Positions 1-7,354 are shown, counted from the stretch's first letter. The stretch: 14,482 nt of DNA from Desulfobacteraceae bacterium (GCA_002899795.1 PPDG01000153.1:1-14482); one strand, 5' to 3'. Numbers and translations: made by a program. The notes: a model not told the origin generated them from the sequence alone.

Positions 1-636
1 ACCCTGAGCCAGCCAAAGATATACCCTGTACCAGCAGCGAAGGAGATCGCCTCTAAATACAAAGATGTCTGTTTTAACATCATCAGTTCAGCACAGACTC
101 CAAAAAGCGAGAAACTGCTGAATGATCTAGCTGCGGTGAACGTATGCTCCCGGGTGGTAACGTTTGATGCCATGCTCGCCAGACCAGAGTATATTACCGG
201 AGCAATTTATGTAGTCAGAGACAGGGCCCTTGTGGAGACCCAACTTATTAGCAAGGTGGTGGGTGTAGAACTCGATAGCATCCTGTTTGATTATAACAAG
301 GCTGATATCCGTCCGGAGTATCACGACAAGTTGGATGCCCTGGCAAAGTATTTGGAGAAAAATCCTGATACATACGCACTTATTGAAGGCTTTGCTGACA
401 GCACAGGTGATCCGACCTATAATATGATGTTGTCACGGCAAAGGGCTGAAAGCGTTAAGAATTACTTGATGGAGAAGGAAATTTTCTCAGCAGCAGAGGC
501 AAATATCAGTGCTATTGCTGAGAAACGGCTCGTGGTGGTGTGGTATGGGCCAGTCGTTGCTGAGGCCAGTAATGAGACAGCTGAGGGACGCCAATTGAAT
601 CGACGTGTTCGGATATCGATAGGCGGCATAGAGTAA
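1..636 (+). CDS. OmpA-domain envelope protein, C-terminal part (5' end outside window)
   Basis: The frame is open from base 1 to the TAA at 634-636, so the gene begins upstream; the GTG at 136 is internal. The visible 211 residues have two parts. The first ~80 (paired cysteines in DVCFNII and NVCSRVV) resemble the region that precedes the OmpA domain in some deltaproteobacterial OmpA lipoproteins. The rest is a typical OmpA/MotB peptidoglycan-binding domain: the opening strand ELDSILFDYNKADIRPE, a GFADSTGD segment equivalent to the usual G-H-T-D-x-x-G, the SRQRAESVKNYL helix, and a closing QLNRRVRI. The domain binds diaminopimelate-containing peptidoglycan in the periplasm and anchors outer-membrane proteins or lipoproteins. 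The G-H-T-D histidine is replaced by phenylalanine (GFAD). Family assignment is secure; the specific role is unknown. Confidence 0.88.
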   Translation, partial: TLSQPKIYPVPAAKEIASKYKDVCFNIISSAQTPKSEKLLNDLAAVNVCSRVVTFDAMLARPEYITGAIYVVRDRALVETQLISKVVGVELDSILFDYNKADIRPEYHDKLDALAKYLEKNPDTYALIEGFADSTGDPTYNMMLSRQRAESVKNYLMEKEIFSAAEANISAIAEKRLVVVWYGPVVAEASNETAEGRQLNRRVRISIGGIE

Positions 637-685
637 CACGGGCTTGAGCAGAGTCTCACGTCCTCGAGGCAATGGTCTAACCTGA

Positions 686-866
686 AAGCAAGGGCCGCAA
701 AGTAGGGTCAGATAGAAATAGTGTTCTTGCTTAAAAAACATGCCGGAGTCACTATTCTCGCTTTTCTTTCGGCATTTGATTGATTAACATTGAGCGTGAG
801 GCTGGACTTTGCCTCATGATCGTACCTCTACCCCCATCGGCATTGGGTCGGTGGGGGTAATTTTTT
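686..866 (+). ncRNA. Candidate structured RNA (3'UTR or small RNA) ending in a terminator
   Basis: No gene fits 637-1270. Within it, consecutive perfect stems occur: AAGCAAG/CTTGCTT (686-692 with 726-732), ATGCCG/CGGCAT (740-745 with 770-775), TGAGGC/GCCTCA (797-802 with 811-816) and the terminator at 829-866. The loop of the first hairpin carries AATAGTG (717-723), exactly complementary to CACTATT (750-756) in the second loop, so a 7-bp kissing interaction is possible. This is read from the sequence only. It could be the 3'UTR of the OmpA-domain gene, a released small RNA or an undescribed cis element; chance is not excluded. Confidence 0.35.
829..866 (+). terminator. Rho-independent terminator after the OmpA-domain gene
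   Basis: TACCCCCA (829-836) pairs perfectly with TGGGGGTA (852-859), followed by a run of six T (861-866). It probably ends transcription from the OmpA-domain gene and isolates the downstream sigma-54 unit. Confidence 0.8.
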
Positions 867-973
867 CCAAGCCCACCAGGCTGACCATCTACTGCTGGCA
901 AGTCCCATGCTTAGGTTAAGCGTGATGATCTGAAACCTAGTTTCCCCCCTAACATCTCTCTATTAAGCACAGG

Positions 974-992
974 CATACGAATATTTCGTATG
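974..992. promoter_or_regulatory. Perfect inverted repeat, possible upstream activator site
   Basis: CATACGAA-TAT-TTCGTATG is an 8+3+8 perfect palindrome. It lies about 120-140 bp upstream of the -24/-12 promoter at 1112-1127, the usual distance for the binding site of a sigma-54 enhancer-binding protein. No T-run follows, which argues against a terminator. A related half site (ATATTCGTTAG) occurs near 1080-1090. The function is inferred from position and symmetry only. Confidence 0.5.
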
Positions 993-1111
993 TCAAACCA
1001 CTCAGTTAACCAGCCCTAAAAGGATATTGCTTTAAGCCGAATAGACCATTCTTCCCTTCTAGGCAACTATACCCCTCAAATATTCGTTAGATATCAAAGA
1101 CTTAAAATGAG

Positions 1112-1127
1112 TGGCACAAAAGTTGCT
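1112..1127 (+). promoter_or_regulatory. Sigma-54 (-24/-12) promoter
   Basis: TGGCACaaaagTTGCT matches the RpoN consensus TGGCAC-N5-TTGCW and keeps the invariant GG-N10-GC spacing (GG 1113-1114, GC 1125-1126). Transcription would start near 1137-1138, upstream of the lipoprotein gene. Such promoters need an enhancer-binding ATPase, for which the palindrome at 974-992 is a candidate site. Confidence 0.72.
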
Positions 1128-1270
1128 CAAACATTGTACGTACGGGTACATATATCAACGAACATTTTAGGGAAAAACTCATGCTTAAATCCAAAGTTCA
1201 GTATGCTTAATTTGTCCTGAAAGTGGGGATTGGAAATTTGATAAAATCTGGACTGAAATTTCAACAATAC

Positions 1271-1669
1271 ATGAGACTGTTTTTACTGTTTCTCTTAACT
1301 AGCTGTGCCACTTTGCCAGTTGAAAAGGAATGCGCTGCTCCAGGTGAAATACAGTTCACTATTAATGTAGGATTTGAAGTAGAACACACGTCGTGTATAT
1401 CTGATTTAGAAACAATATCTTGGCTTATTACAGTCTCTATTTGGGATGATGCATGTAAAGACCGATCAACTAATCTTGTTTCCTATTGGAATGGATGTAA
1501 GTATGAGCTATGGCAAATAGATTCACCAGATGATTGGGTTTACGTAGGTCGTTTCAAAAACCTTGATACATTAGGTGAGTTCATAAAAGTAACTAGACCA
1601 TTTGCTGCCTCTCAGAGCATATCTTACCGAGAGGTAAAAAGAAAAGCACCTGAAAAGACTAGAAACTGA
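1271..1669 (+). CDS. Small secreted lipoprotein, unrecognised family, possibly frameshifted
   Basis: The ATG at 1271 was chosen because it directly begins a short lipoprotein signal, MRLFLLFLLTSC, with lipobox L-T-S-C and predicted lipidated Cys12; an in-frame GTG at 1223 would add 16 residues before the signal. No strong Shine-Dalgarno is visible at either start. The mature part is about 120 residues with several further cysteines (CAAPG, HTSC, DDACKD, NGCKYELW), suggesting disulfides in the periplasm. I do not recognise the family. The gene is clearly more AT-rich than uvrA or nhaA, a possible sign of transfer. It lies behind the sigma-54 promoter at 1112-1127. After the TGA at 1667-1669, coding-like sequence continues in a different frame to 1784, so the protein may be truncated by an indel. 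Confidence 0.6.
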   Translation: MRLFLLFLLTSCATLPVEKECAAPGEIQFTINVGFEVEHTSCISDLETISWLITVSIWDDACKDRSTNLVSYWNGCKYELWQIDSPDDWVYVGRFKNLDTLGEFIKVTRPFAASQSISYREVKRKAPEKTRN

Positions 1670-1784
1670 CCCTGTTTATCGTGCTGAATATGAAATGGAA
1701 ATATACCCGGGGGAAGTAAGGAGTGTATGTATTGCACTACCTTCTAACGCTGTATCCTATAAACTGAGGCTGTTACCGAGATAG
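1668..1784 (+). pseudogene. Possible out-of-frame C-terminal continuation of the lipoprotein
   Basis: From the lipoprotein stop onward, the frame shifted by +1 reads 38 protein-like codons (beginning DPVYRAEYEMEIYPGE and ending KLRLLPR) to a TAG at 1782-1784. This frame is open back to 1638, so the two frames overlap at 1638-1666 across A-rich runs (AAAAA, AAAA) where an indel or sequencing error is easy. The terminator at 1837 follows directly, consistent with the original gene ending here. No good start codon or ribosome-binding site would make it an independent gene. Confidence 0.42.
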
Positions 1785-1836
1785 GGTATCATACACCGCT
1801 TTTTCAATAGTGCTATTTATTTTCCAAAAGAAAACT

Positions 1837-1860
1837 GCGGAGCTTCGGCTCCGCTTTTTT
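1837..1860 (+). terminator. Strong rho-independent terminator with UUCG loop
   Basis: GCGGAGC (1837-1843), loop TTCG, GCTCCGC (1848-1854), then six T (1855-1860). It is a perfect 7-bp GC-rich stem with an ultra-stable tetraloop, and it ends the lipoprotein transcription unit. Confidence 0.92.
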
Positions 1861-2281
1861 GTGCTCCATTCAGACTCTGAGAATGTGAATTACATACTTT
1901 AATCCACACTTTTCCATTTGAGATCCTGTTACCGCATATAGTAGTTACCCCTCCAGAGTTTGATATAAAGACTTCTCGCATATTTGTTGTTTCGAATGTA
2001 GCCACTATTAGTAGGGCCCAGCCTGAAGAAAGCATTCGTTCTGAAGAAGCAGGGCAGATCAGCTGGAAACCGCATGTTGTATTGGCGGTTTCACCAACGC
2101 TCCTTTGGGCTTTTAGCCAAATCTGGCGATTTAACAAAGCTCAAATAATGTAAGATATCTCAGCTAAGTTATAGTAGTTTATGATTTTTCTCGCTTTCCT
2201 TCAAAGTTGGCATCTTTCCTGCCTATGCAAGGAGATGTAGCGTTTACAGCTCCTTGTCTTGCTCTACACCATATAGTACAT
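1861..2281. other. Gene-less stretch with hairpins
   Basis: No convincing coding region is seen. Two hairpins stand out: GAAACCGC/GCGGTTTC (2066-2073 with 2085-2092) and CAAGGAG/CTCCTTG (2228-2234 with 2250-2256). A terminator follows at 2282-2325. A minus-strand frame at 2137-1817 runs through the 1837-1860 terminator and has no recognisable domain, so it is not called. Confidence 0.5.
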
Positions 2282-2325
2282 GCCCCCATCAGCCATCCGC
2301 GCCCGGTTTGATGGGGGCTTTCTTT
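2282..2325 (+). terminator. Rho-independent terminator without an obvious upstream gene
   Basis: GCCCCCATCA (2282-2291) pairs perfectly over 10 bp with TGATGGGGGC (2309-2318), followed by TTTCTTT. Nothing coding ends just upstream, so it may terminate a non-coding transcript or back up the 1837 terminator. Confidence 0.82.
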
Positions 2326-2451
2326 AAATTACCTGTTTGTCTTCTTGTGAGTTACGTCTGGAACTGTTTGGATCTGACTATAGCAATAGGTGTGTTGAAA
2401 ATCCTGTCGGGATACTCTGGAAAAAACCACTGACAACAAAGAAGGTGATTT

Positions 2452-2871
2452 GTGAGTAATGAAAAACGTGACTATCCCAGAGCTGAAATAAAATGGCCGG
2501 CCGTGATAAAGACCGATCAAGGTACTATGGATGGGGTAACATCAAATGTAACCCCAAATGGAGTCTTCATCCATTGTCAAAAACCGCTAAGGCTCAATGA
2601 AGTCTTTGAATTGACCATAAATATTCCCAACTCCGACCAGGCCTTAACAGCTAAAGCGGAAGTGACGTGGTCGAATAGATGGGGCCCTGATGATAACATT
2701 TCGCCGCGTGGCATGGGTGTTCGATTTGTGAAGATTTCCAGCGAGGCCCGAAAATTCATCGCCAGAGCAGCCTTGAACTATCTTAAATCGGAGGAGATAG
2801 CGCCTGAGTTGCTGCAGACCCTGCAGACTTTGGTCATAGATGTTAATGAGGCTAAAGCAGGCTACGGTTGA
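2452..2871 (+). CDS. PilZ-domain protein
   Basis: A 139-residue protein starting at GTG 2452, with AAGGTG about six bases upstream as ribosome-binding site. It is essentially one PilZ domain, the c-di-GMP receptor fold. The N-terminal R-x3-R is present as RDYPR (residues 6-10), and the second motif appears as NVTPNG (around residues 33-38) followed by VFIHC, corresponding to D/N-x-S-x-x-G with Thr for Ser. A long helical C-terminus (residues ~95-139) follows the barrel. Single-domain PilZ proteins of this size are common in Deltaproteobacteria and act by partner binding. Whether the Thr substitution still allows c-di-GMP binding cannot be told from sequence. It stands alone, convergent with uvrA. 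Confidence 0.85.
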   Translation: MSNEKRDYPRAEIKWPAVIKTDQGTMDGVTSNVTPNGVFIHCQKPLRLNEVFELTINIPNSDQALTAKAEVTWSNRWGPDDNISPRGMGVRFVKISSEARKFIARAALNYLKSEEIAPELLQTLQTLVIDVNEAKAGYG

Positions 2872-2927
2872 GAAGTCAATTAGTTAGTTTCCAACCGATA
2901 ACCTGATCCTATGGGCCAAATCAGATA

Positions 2928-3064
2928 GAAGATTCCCTGTCCCGCTTTATCGGGACTGCAGGGAGCTTCAATATCGAATATCGAACAAGGAATTTCGAAC
3001 AGCAGAAGTTTTTGAAAAAATAAGACAATGTTTTTTACTTCGACATTCTGCGGTTCTGCGGTTC
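2928..3064. repeat. Hairpin plus dispersed-type intergenic repeat between pilZ-like gene and uvrA
   Basis: An imperfect stem runs from GAAG (2928-2931) to CTTC (2966-2969), with inner pairs TCCCTG/CAGGGA and TCCCG/CGGGA around loop CTTTAT. It is followed by repeated ATATCGA units (2971 onward), AATTTCGAAC and a tandem TTCTGCGG TTCTGCGG (3046-3061). No T-run makes it a standard terminator, though its position between convergent genes would suit one. I associate ATATCGA/TTCGAAC-rich spacers with dispersed repeats of sulfate reducers; this is from memory, not searched. Confidence 0.5.
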
Positions 3065-3128
3065 AAATACACAAAGACTTGACAGCTTATAGTTGAATGC
3101 TGAGCGCTCACCGGTGGTCTTGCGTTCT

Positions 3129-5936
3129 TTACCCTAGTATTTTCTTAAGATACCGTCCTGTATGCGATTGAGGAATTTGGGTGATCTCCTCAGGTGTACC
3201 GGTACCAACAATCTGGCCTCCCTCTGTCCCTCCTTCAGGTCCAAGGTCGATGACAAAGTCTGCGGTCTTGATAACATCCAGGTGATGTTCAATGACCACG
3301 ACCGTATTGCCGGCCTCCACCAAGCGATTGAGAACATAGAGCAACTTCTTGATGTCGTCGAAATGAAGACCAGTGGTGGGTTCATCCAGGAGATACAGGG
3401 TCTTGCCACTGCTGCGCTTGCTCAGTTCCCGAGCCAGTTTAATTCTCTGCGCTTCACCACCTGATAGTGTTGTGGCTGGTTGTCCTAGCCTAAGATAGCC
3501 GAGCCCAACTTCATCCAAGGTGGAGAGCTTATCTTTAATGAGAGGTATGTTGCCGAAAAAGCGGTGGGCCTCGTTCATGGTCATGTCAAGCATTTGAGCG
3601 ATATTTTTCCCCTTATAAATTATTTCCAGGGTGTCCCGGTTGAAACGGAGACCTTTGCAATCATCACAGGTCACATACACGTCAGGCAAAAAGAGCATTT
3701 CGACTTTGAGAATACCTTGACCAGCACATGCTTCGCAGCGGCCGCCCTTGACATTAAAACTGAAACGGCCTGCCCTGTATCCCCGTGTCCGAGCCTCTGG
3801 CACCTGCGCCAGCAGGTTTCGGGCCTGGGTAAAGATCCCGGTGTAAGTGGCCGGGTTAGACCTGGGGGTGCGACCGATAGCGGACTGGTCAATATGAACA
3901 ACCTTGTCTAGTGCCTCAAGTCCTCGAAGGCGACGGTGAGTCCCAGGAAATTCCCGGGCACGGTGCAGCAGCTTTGCAGCGGCGCGATAGAGGGTGTCCA
4001 AAATGAGCGTGCTCTTACCCGAGCCGGACACACCGGTTACACATGTGAACAGACCAATTGGGATTGAGGCGGTGATATTTTGCAGGTTGTTGGCGCCGGC
4101 CCCTTCAATGGTAATAACTCCGCGTTCAGGACTACGCCTACCTGCCGGCACAGAGATGCTCAAACTGCCAGAGAGGTATTGCCCTGTTAAGGAGTCAGCA
4201 TGCTGGAGAAGTAAAGCCGGCTTGCCGCTGAAAACGAGATGTCCACCCTGTTCACCCGCACCAGGGCCAACATCAACTACATGATCCGCGCTCATAATGG
4301 TTTCGGCGTCGTGCTCAACAATCAGTACGGTGTTTCCCTGATCGCGAAGTGTTTTGAGAGTGTCCAGTAGCCGTTGGTTGTCACGCTGATGTAAACCGAT
4401 GCTCGGCTCATCCAGGATATAGAGCACTCCCACAAGTCTGGAGCCTATCTGGGTGGCAAGACGGAGGCGCTGGGCCTCTCCCCCTGACAGGGTAGTGGAA
4501 GCCCGGTCCAGACTAAGGTAGGAAAGCCCTACCTGGCTCAAAAACTCCAGCCGCTGGCTTACCTGGCTCAGTAACTGGTCCGCCACAGGTCTCTGTTGGG
4601 GTGGAAAACCAAGGTTAGCTATCCACCCATTCAATTGGGCGATATCCAGGCTGCTCACCTGGTAGATGTTCATATCGGCAATGGTGACGGTCAGAGATTC
4701 CGGCCTCAGCCTTGCTCCCTGACAGGTGCGGCAAACCCCCTTGGCAAGATAAGTGAATAATTGCTCCCGCTCGTCGCTGGCTTGTTGACGCCAGCGACGT
4801 TGCAAGTAAGGAATAACGCCTTCAAAAGGTTCCTCTTGGAAACGGCGGCGACCTTTGGTCTTGGCAGCGGCAGGAGGTTTTTTTTCTCCAGAGCCATAAA
4901 GCAGCATCTGACGTGCTTCAGGGGATAAGTTTTTAAATGGGGTGTGAATGTCAAAATGATATTCTTGGCCGAGCACTTCCAGTTGGTCGAGAAACAAAAC
5001 CGAGCCCTTTTGGGACCATGGAGTAATAGCGCCCTTTTTAAGGCTGAGACCGGGGTCAGGTACCACAAGTTCGGGATCAAATATTTCCATGATTCCAAGC
5101 CCTGAACACTCAGGGCAGGCACCGAGAGCATTGTTGAAACTGAAAAGTTGGGGAGAGAGCCCCGGCATTCTCACGTTGCAGGAATGGCAAAAAGGTTGGT
5201 CACTGAAATCCCGCTCCTCGCCGTCAACGATAGCCACTCGTGTTCTGCCCTCCCCGGTTCGGAGGGCAAGTTCCATGGAATCTGTGGCCCGCCGCAGGGC
5301 GTCAGCCCGCACCACAAGCCGGTCTACCACCACTTCAATGCGAGAGGTCACATCACTGGATAGCTGAATCTGCTCGTCGAGATTATAAACAGTACCATCC
5401 ACGCGGACCCTGACAAATCCTTCACGGCGGAGCCGGCTGAAAAGACGCTTTGGCTGATCACGATCGTGGTGCTCCAGTGGGGCCAGGACAAGAATCCTGG
5501 TGCCCTCGGGAAGGTCAAGAACGGCGTCCACCATTTGCTGAATGGTCATGGCCTGGATTTTTGTACCGCAGCCAAGACAGTGCGGTTGGCCCACCCTGGC
5601 GAAGAGAACTCTGAGGTAGTCGTAGATTTCGGTTATAGTCCCAACGGTGGAGCGGGGGTTCCTACCGGCAGTTTTTTGTTCAATGGCAATAGCCGGACTC
5701 AGACCTTCGATCGAATCCACCTCAGGCCGGTCCATCCTTTCCAGAAACTGGCGGGCGTAGGAAGAGAGAGATTCCACATAGCGCCTCTGACCTTCGGCAT
5801 AAAGGGTGTCGAAGGCGAGGGAGGATTTGCCCGAGCCACTGATTCCGGTGATTACCACCAGGTTATCCCGGGGGATCTCGACATTAATATTTTTGAGGTT
5901 GTGCTGTCGGGCACCGAGAACTACGATCTGATCCAT
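3129..5936 (-). CDS. uvrA: UvrABC excinuclease subunit A
   Basis: A 935-residue protein, the usual length, that recognises DNA damage in nucleotide excision repair and loads UvrB. Two ABC-type ATPase modules are complete: Walker A GISGSGKSS (31-39) and GVSGSGKST (635-643), signature LSGGEAQR at 483-490 and 824-831, Walker B LYILDEPS (~505-512) and LYLLDEPT (~847-854). Zinc-binding cysteine pairs are C250/C253 with C274/C277 and C734/C737 with C757/C760; a further C402-x2-C405 lies before the first signature. The UvrB-binding region spans about 131-245. A basic insertion KKPPAAAKTKGRRRF (352-366) is slightly unusual. The ATG at 5936 is preceded in frame by TAA, fixing the start, but no Shine-Dalgarno is visible; heptad repeats fill that space. 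The aldo/keto reductase lies 39 nt upstream on the same strand. Confidence 0.98.
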   Translation of the reverse strand: MDQIVVLGARQHNLKNINVEIPRDNLVVITGISGSGKSSLAFDTLYAEGQRRYVESLSSYARQFLERMDRPEVDSIEGLSPAIAIEQKTAGRNPRSTVGTITEIYDYLRVLFARVGQPHCLGCGTKIQAMTIQQMVDAVLDLPEGTRILVLAPLEHHDRDQPKRLFSRLRREGFVRVRVDGTVYNLDEQIQLSSDVTSRIEVVVDRLVVRADALRRATDSMELALRTGEGRTRVAIVDGEERDFSDQPFCHSCNVRMPGLSPQLFSFNNALGACPECSGLGIMEIFDPELVVPDPGLSLKKGAITPWSQKGSVLFLDQLEVLGQEYHFDIHTPFKNLSPEARQMLLYGSGEKKPPAAAKTKGRRRFQEEPFEGVIPYLQRRWRQQASDEREQLFTYLAKGVCRTCQGARLRPESLTVTIADMNIYQVSSLDIAQLNGWIANLGFPPQQRPVADQLLSQVSQRLEFLSQVGLSYLSLDRASTTLSGGEAQRLRLATQIGSRLVGVLYILDEPSIGLHQRDNQRLLDTLKTLRDQGNTVLIVEHDAETIMSADHVVDVGPGAGEQGGHLVFSGKPALLLQHADSLTGQYLSGSLSISVPAGRRSPERGVITIEGAGANNLQNITASIPIGLFTCVTGVSGSGKSTLILDTLYRAAAKLLHRAREFPGTHRRLRGLEALDKVVHIDQSAIGRTPRSNPATYTGIFTQARNLLAQVPEARTRGYRAGRFSFNVKGGRCEACAGQGILKVEMLFLPDVYVTCDDCKGLRFNRDTLEIIYKGKNIAQMLDMTMNEAHRFFGNIPLIKDKLSTLDEVGLGYLRLGQPATTLSGGEAQRIKLARELSKRSSGKTLYLLDEPTTGLHFDDIKKLLYVLNRLVEAGNTVVVIEHHLDVIKTADFVIDLGPEGGTEGGQIVGTGTPEEITQIPQSHTGRYLKKILG

Positions 5937-5980
5937 TTAGCATTTCTCATTTGGCATTAAACATTTGTCATTGGGTCATT
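5931..5980. repeat. Heptad CATT/AATG repeat spanning the reductase stop and the uvrA start
   Basis: On the plus strand, six consecutive 7-bp units ending in CATT run from 5931 to 5972 (ATCCATT, TAGCATT, TCTCATT, TGGCATT, AAACATT, TGTCATT), then an 8-bp unit GGGTCATT to 5980. On the minus strand these read AATGNNN. The uvrA start codon lies in one unit and the reductase TGA stop in another. Related GTCATT/AATGAC units recur at 11668-11935. Confidence 0.8.
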
Positions 5981-7196
5981 TAGTTTCGCTGTCACGAAGT
6001 GTCATCTCATCTACCGCCTCACGCATGAGCTTGCCGATGGATATTTTTTGAGGACATTTTTGCTCCGCTAACGAATAGTCCAAGCGAGCCATCTCTCTCC
6101 GAATCATTTCTGGAATTTCGTTAAAGTGCATTGTAGCACGATGGCGGTCGCCGTAACTGCGACAATACATCAGATAGCGCATCACATCGCCAATGGGAAC
6201 ATCGCTCCTGATGGTCGACTCGCAAAGGTCAGTACAACCTGCGCAATAATCTGAACCGGTTTCTTGGGCGTAATGACGCAACAACCTAAGATCTTGGCTG
6301 GAAAGTTTAGTCCGGTTATACGCTGCGGCCACGTTAGACATGAGAATGGTCATGTTCGGCATCTCTGAGCAGATGCTGGCAATATTCGGGTTTTCCCAAA
6401 CCGCCTTGAGTTTGGCTTGAGCGTCGGTAAAACCCTTTTTTAAAAATCGTCCGGCTAGCTTTAACTCGGTTTCAGTGTTGGTTTTCACCGAGCCGCCGCC
6501 TTGAGTTTTCATGGCGGTGAGGCCAATGCCAGCCTTGGCGCATGCATCCACCGCTCTCCTCATGTGATCGGTATGCATTAACCGATAATTATACGACATC
6601 ATGATGCCGTCAATCCATCCAAGGGTCGCACCCTTTAGCATGCATTTTTCCATGTTACTGTGAGTACTGAAACCGAAAAATCTGATCTTTCCCCCGGCCT
6701 TGGTCTTTTGACTCCAACCCTTAATATCGTCATTCAATTCACTGATATTCCGGACAGAATGTAAAAAGAAGAGGTCAATATAGTCTGTTTTCATTCTTTC
6801 CAGTGATGTATTGAGATCTCTCGTCATGCCGTCGACAGACCAGGCGTGGGACTTTGTCACCAGAAAGATCTTCTTGCGGTCTTCAGGATACTTGCCCAGG
6901 TATTTACCAATTTGCCGTTCGCTATTGCCGCCATAGTAGGAATTGGCTGTATCCCAATAGGTCACTCCCCACTTGATGGCCTGACGCAGCATCAGCTGTT
7001 GTATGTCCATACTGCCGCCAGAGGCGAGAATGGGCACTCTTACTCCAGTTTTTCCGAAAGGCCGGGTAGGCATCACCCGCGGTTCATCGGCAGATTCAGC
7101 CAGAGATTCAATGGGCGCAAGGACCGAGCCCACGCCAGCAGCTCCAGCGGCTTTCAGGAAATCTCTCCGAGACCAGTTGTTATCTGTTGGGGCCAT
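5976..7196 (-). CDS. Tat-exported aldo/keto reductase with C-terminal cysteine motif
   Basis: A 406-residue oxidoreductase starting at ATG 7196, where GGAGG (7207-7203) sits six bases upstream; a TTG at 7211 would overlap that site and is rejected. SRRDFLK (9-15) plus a short hydrophobic stretch is a twin-arginine signal, so the protein should be exported folded with its cofactor. The TIM-barrel catalytic tetrad of the aldo/keto reductases is complete: D82, Y87, K115 and H146 (YWDTANSYY, FLVTKSH, DLFFLHS). The C-terminal part has C318-x2-C321-x3-C325, C345 and C381-P-Q-K-I-S-I, resembling the iron-sulfur tail of one aldo/keto reductase subfamily, although the CPQKI motif lacks its usual preceding cysteines. 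The substrate is unknown. The last codons (TLRDSETK) lie in repeat-like DNA. Confidence 0.9.
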   Translation of the reverse strand: MAPTDNNWSRRDFLKAAGAAGVGSVLAPIESLAESADEPRVMPTRPFGKTGVRVPILASGGSMDIQQLMLRQAIKWGVTYWDTANSYYGGNSERQIGKYLGKYPEDRKKIFLVTKSHAWSVDGMTRDLNTSLERMKTDYIDLFFLHSVRNISELNDDIKGWSQKTKAGGKIRFFGFSTHSNMEKCMLKGATLGWIDGIMMSYNYRLMHTDHMRRAVDACAKAGIGLTAMKTQGGGSVKTNTETELKLAGRFLKKGFTDAQAKLKAVWENPNIASICSEMPNMTILMSNVAAAYNRTKLSSQDLRLLRHYAQETGSDYCAGCTDLCESTIRSDVPIGDVMRYLMYCRSYGDRHRATMHFNEIPEMIRREMARLDYSLAEQKCPQKISIGKLMREAVDEMTLRDSETK

Positions 7197-7219
7197 GATG
7201 TTCCTCCACAATGCCAGAG

Positions 7220-7248
7220 TCTATATGAGTCTGTTCAGGACCTATCAA
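7220..7248 (-). promoter_or_regulatory. Sigma-70-type promoter for the aldo/keto reductase
   Basis: On the minus strand TTGATA (7248-7243), a 17-bp spacer and TATAGA (7225-7220). Transcription would start near 7213, giving a leader of about 17 nt that just includes the GGAGG site. It lies about 90 bp from the TetR operator. A second, weaker TTGACA (7289-7284) with an 18-bp spacer to TAACGT lies upstream. Confidence 0.6.
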
Positions 7249-7326
7249 AATGCTCTTAGACGTTAACCCGCCTCACTCACTGGTGTCAATGATGTTAGCC
7301 CAAAGGCAGGGGGGACAAAAAAAGAC

Positions 7327-7354
7327 TTGACAAAACGAACGTTCGTGCTATATT
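7327..7354 (+). promoter_or_regulatory. Sigma-70-type promoter of the TetR-family gene
   Basis: TTGACA (7327-7332), 16-bp spacer, TATATT (7349-7354). The predicted start point (about 7361-7362) coincides with the ATG at 7362, and no ribosome-binding site is visible before that ATG, so the message may be leaderless. Confidence 0.75.
7335..7346. promoter_or_regulatory. Palindromic operator in the TetR promoter spacer
   Basis: ACGAACGTTCGT is a perfect 12-bp palindrome placed between the -35 and -10 boxes, the classic position for autorepression by a TetR-family dimer. An identical copy occurs at 8192-8203. Confidence 0.75.

Noticed and set aside
661..712. GEMM-like words (GGCAA, GAAA, CGCAAAG, GGGTC) after the OmpA-domain gene
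   Set aside because: Spacing and pairing do not fit the known aptamer, and the best stems there pair differently; kept only as part of the structured-RNA candidate.
1181..1210. Nine-codon leader frame (MLKSKVQYA) between the sigma-54 promoter and the lipoprotein
   Set aside because: The ribosome site is weak and nothing links it to an attenuator.
1817..2137. Minus-strand 106-codon frame
   Set aside because: It runs through the 1837-1860 terminator stem, has no recognisable domain and an unlikely composition.
3134..5960. Many open frames on the other strand or frames within uvrA
   Set aside because: They overlap a full-length, motif-complete uvrA and have no domains or ribosome sites of their own.
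7197..7211. TTG start adding five residues to the aldo/keto reductase
   Set aside because: It would place the start over the GGAGG ribosome site, which is properly spaced for the ATG at 7196.
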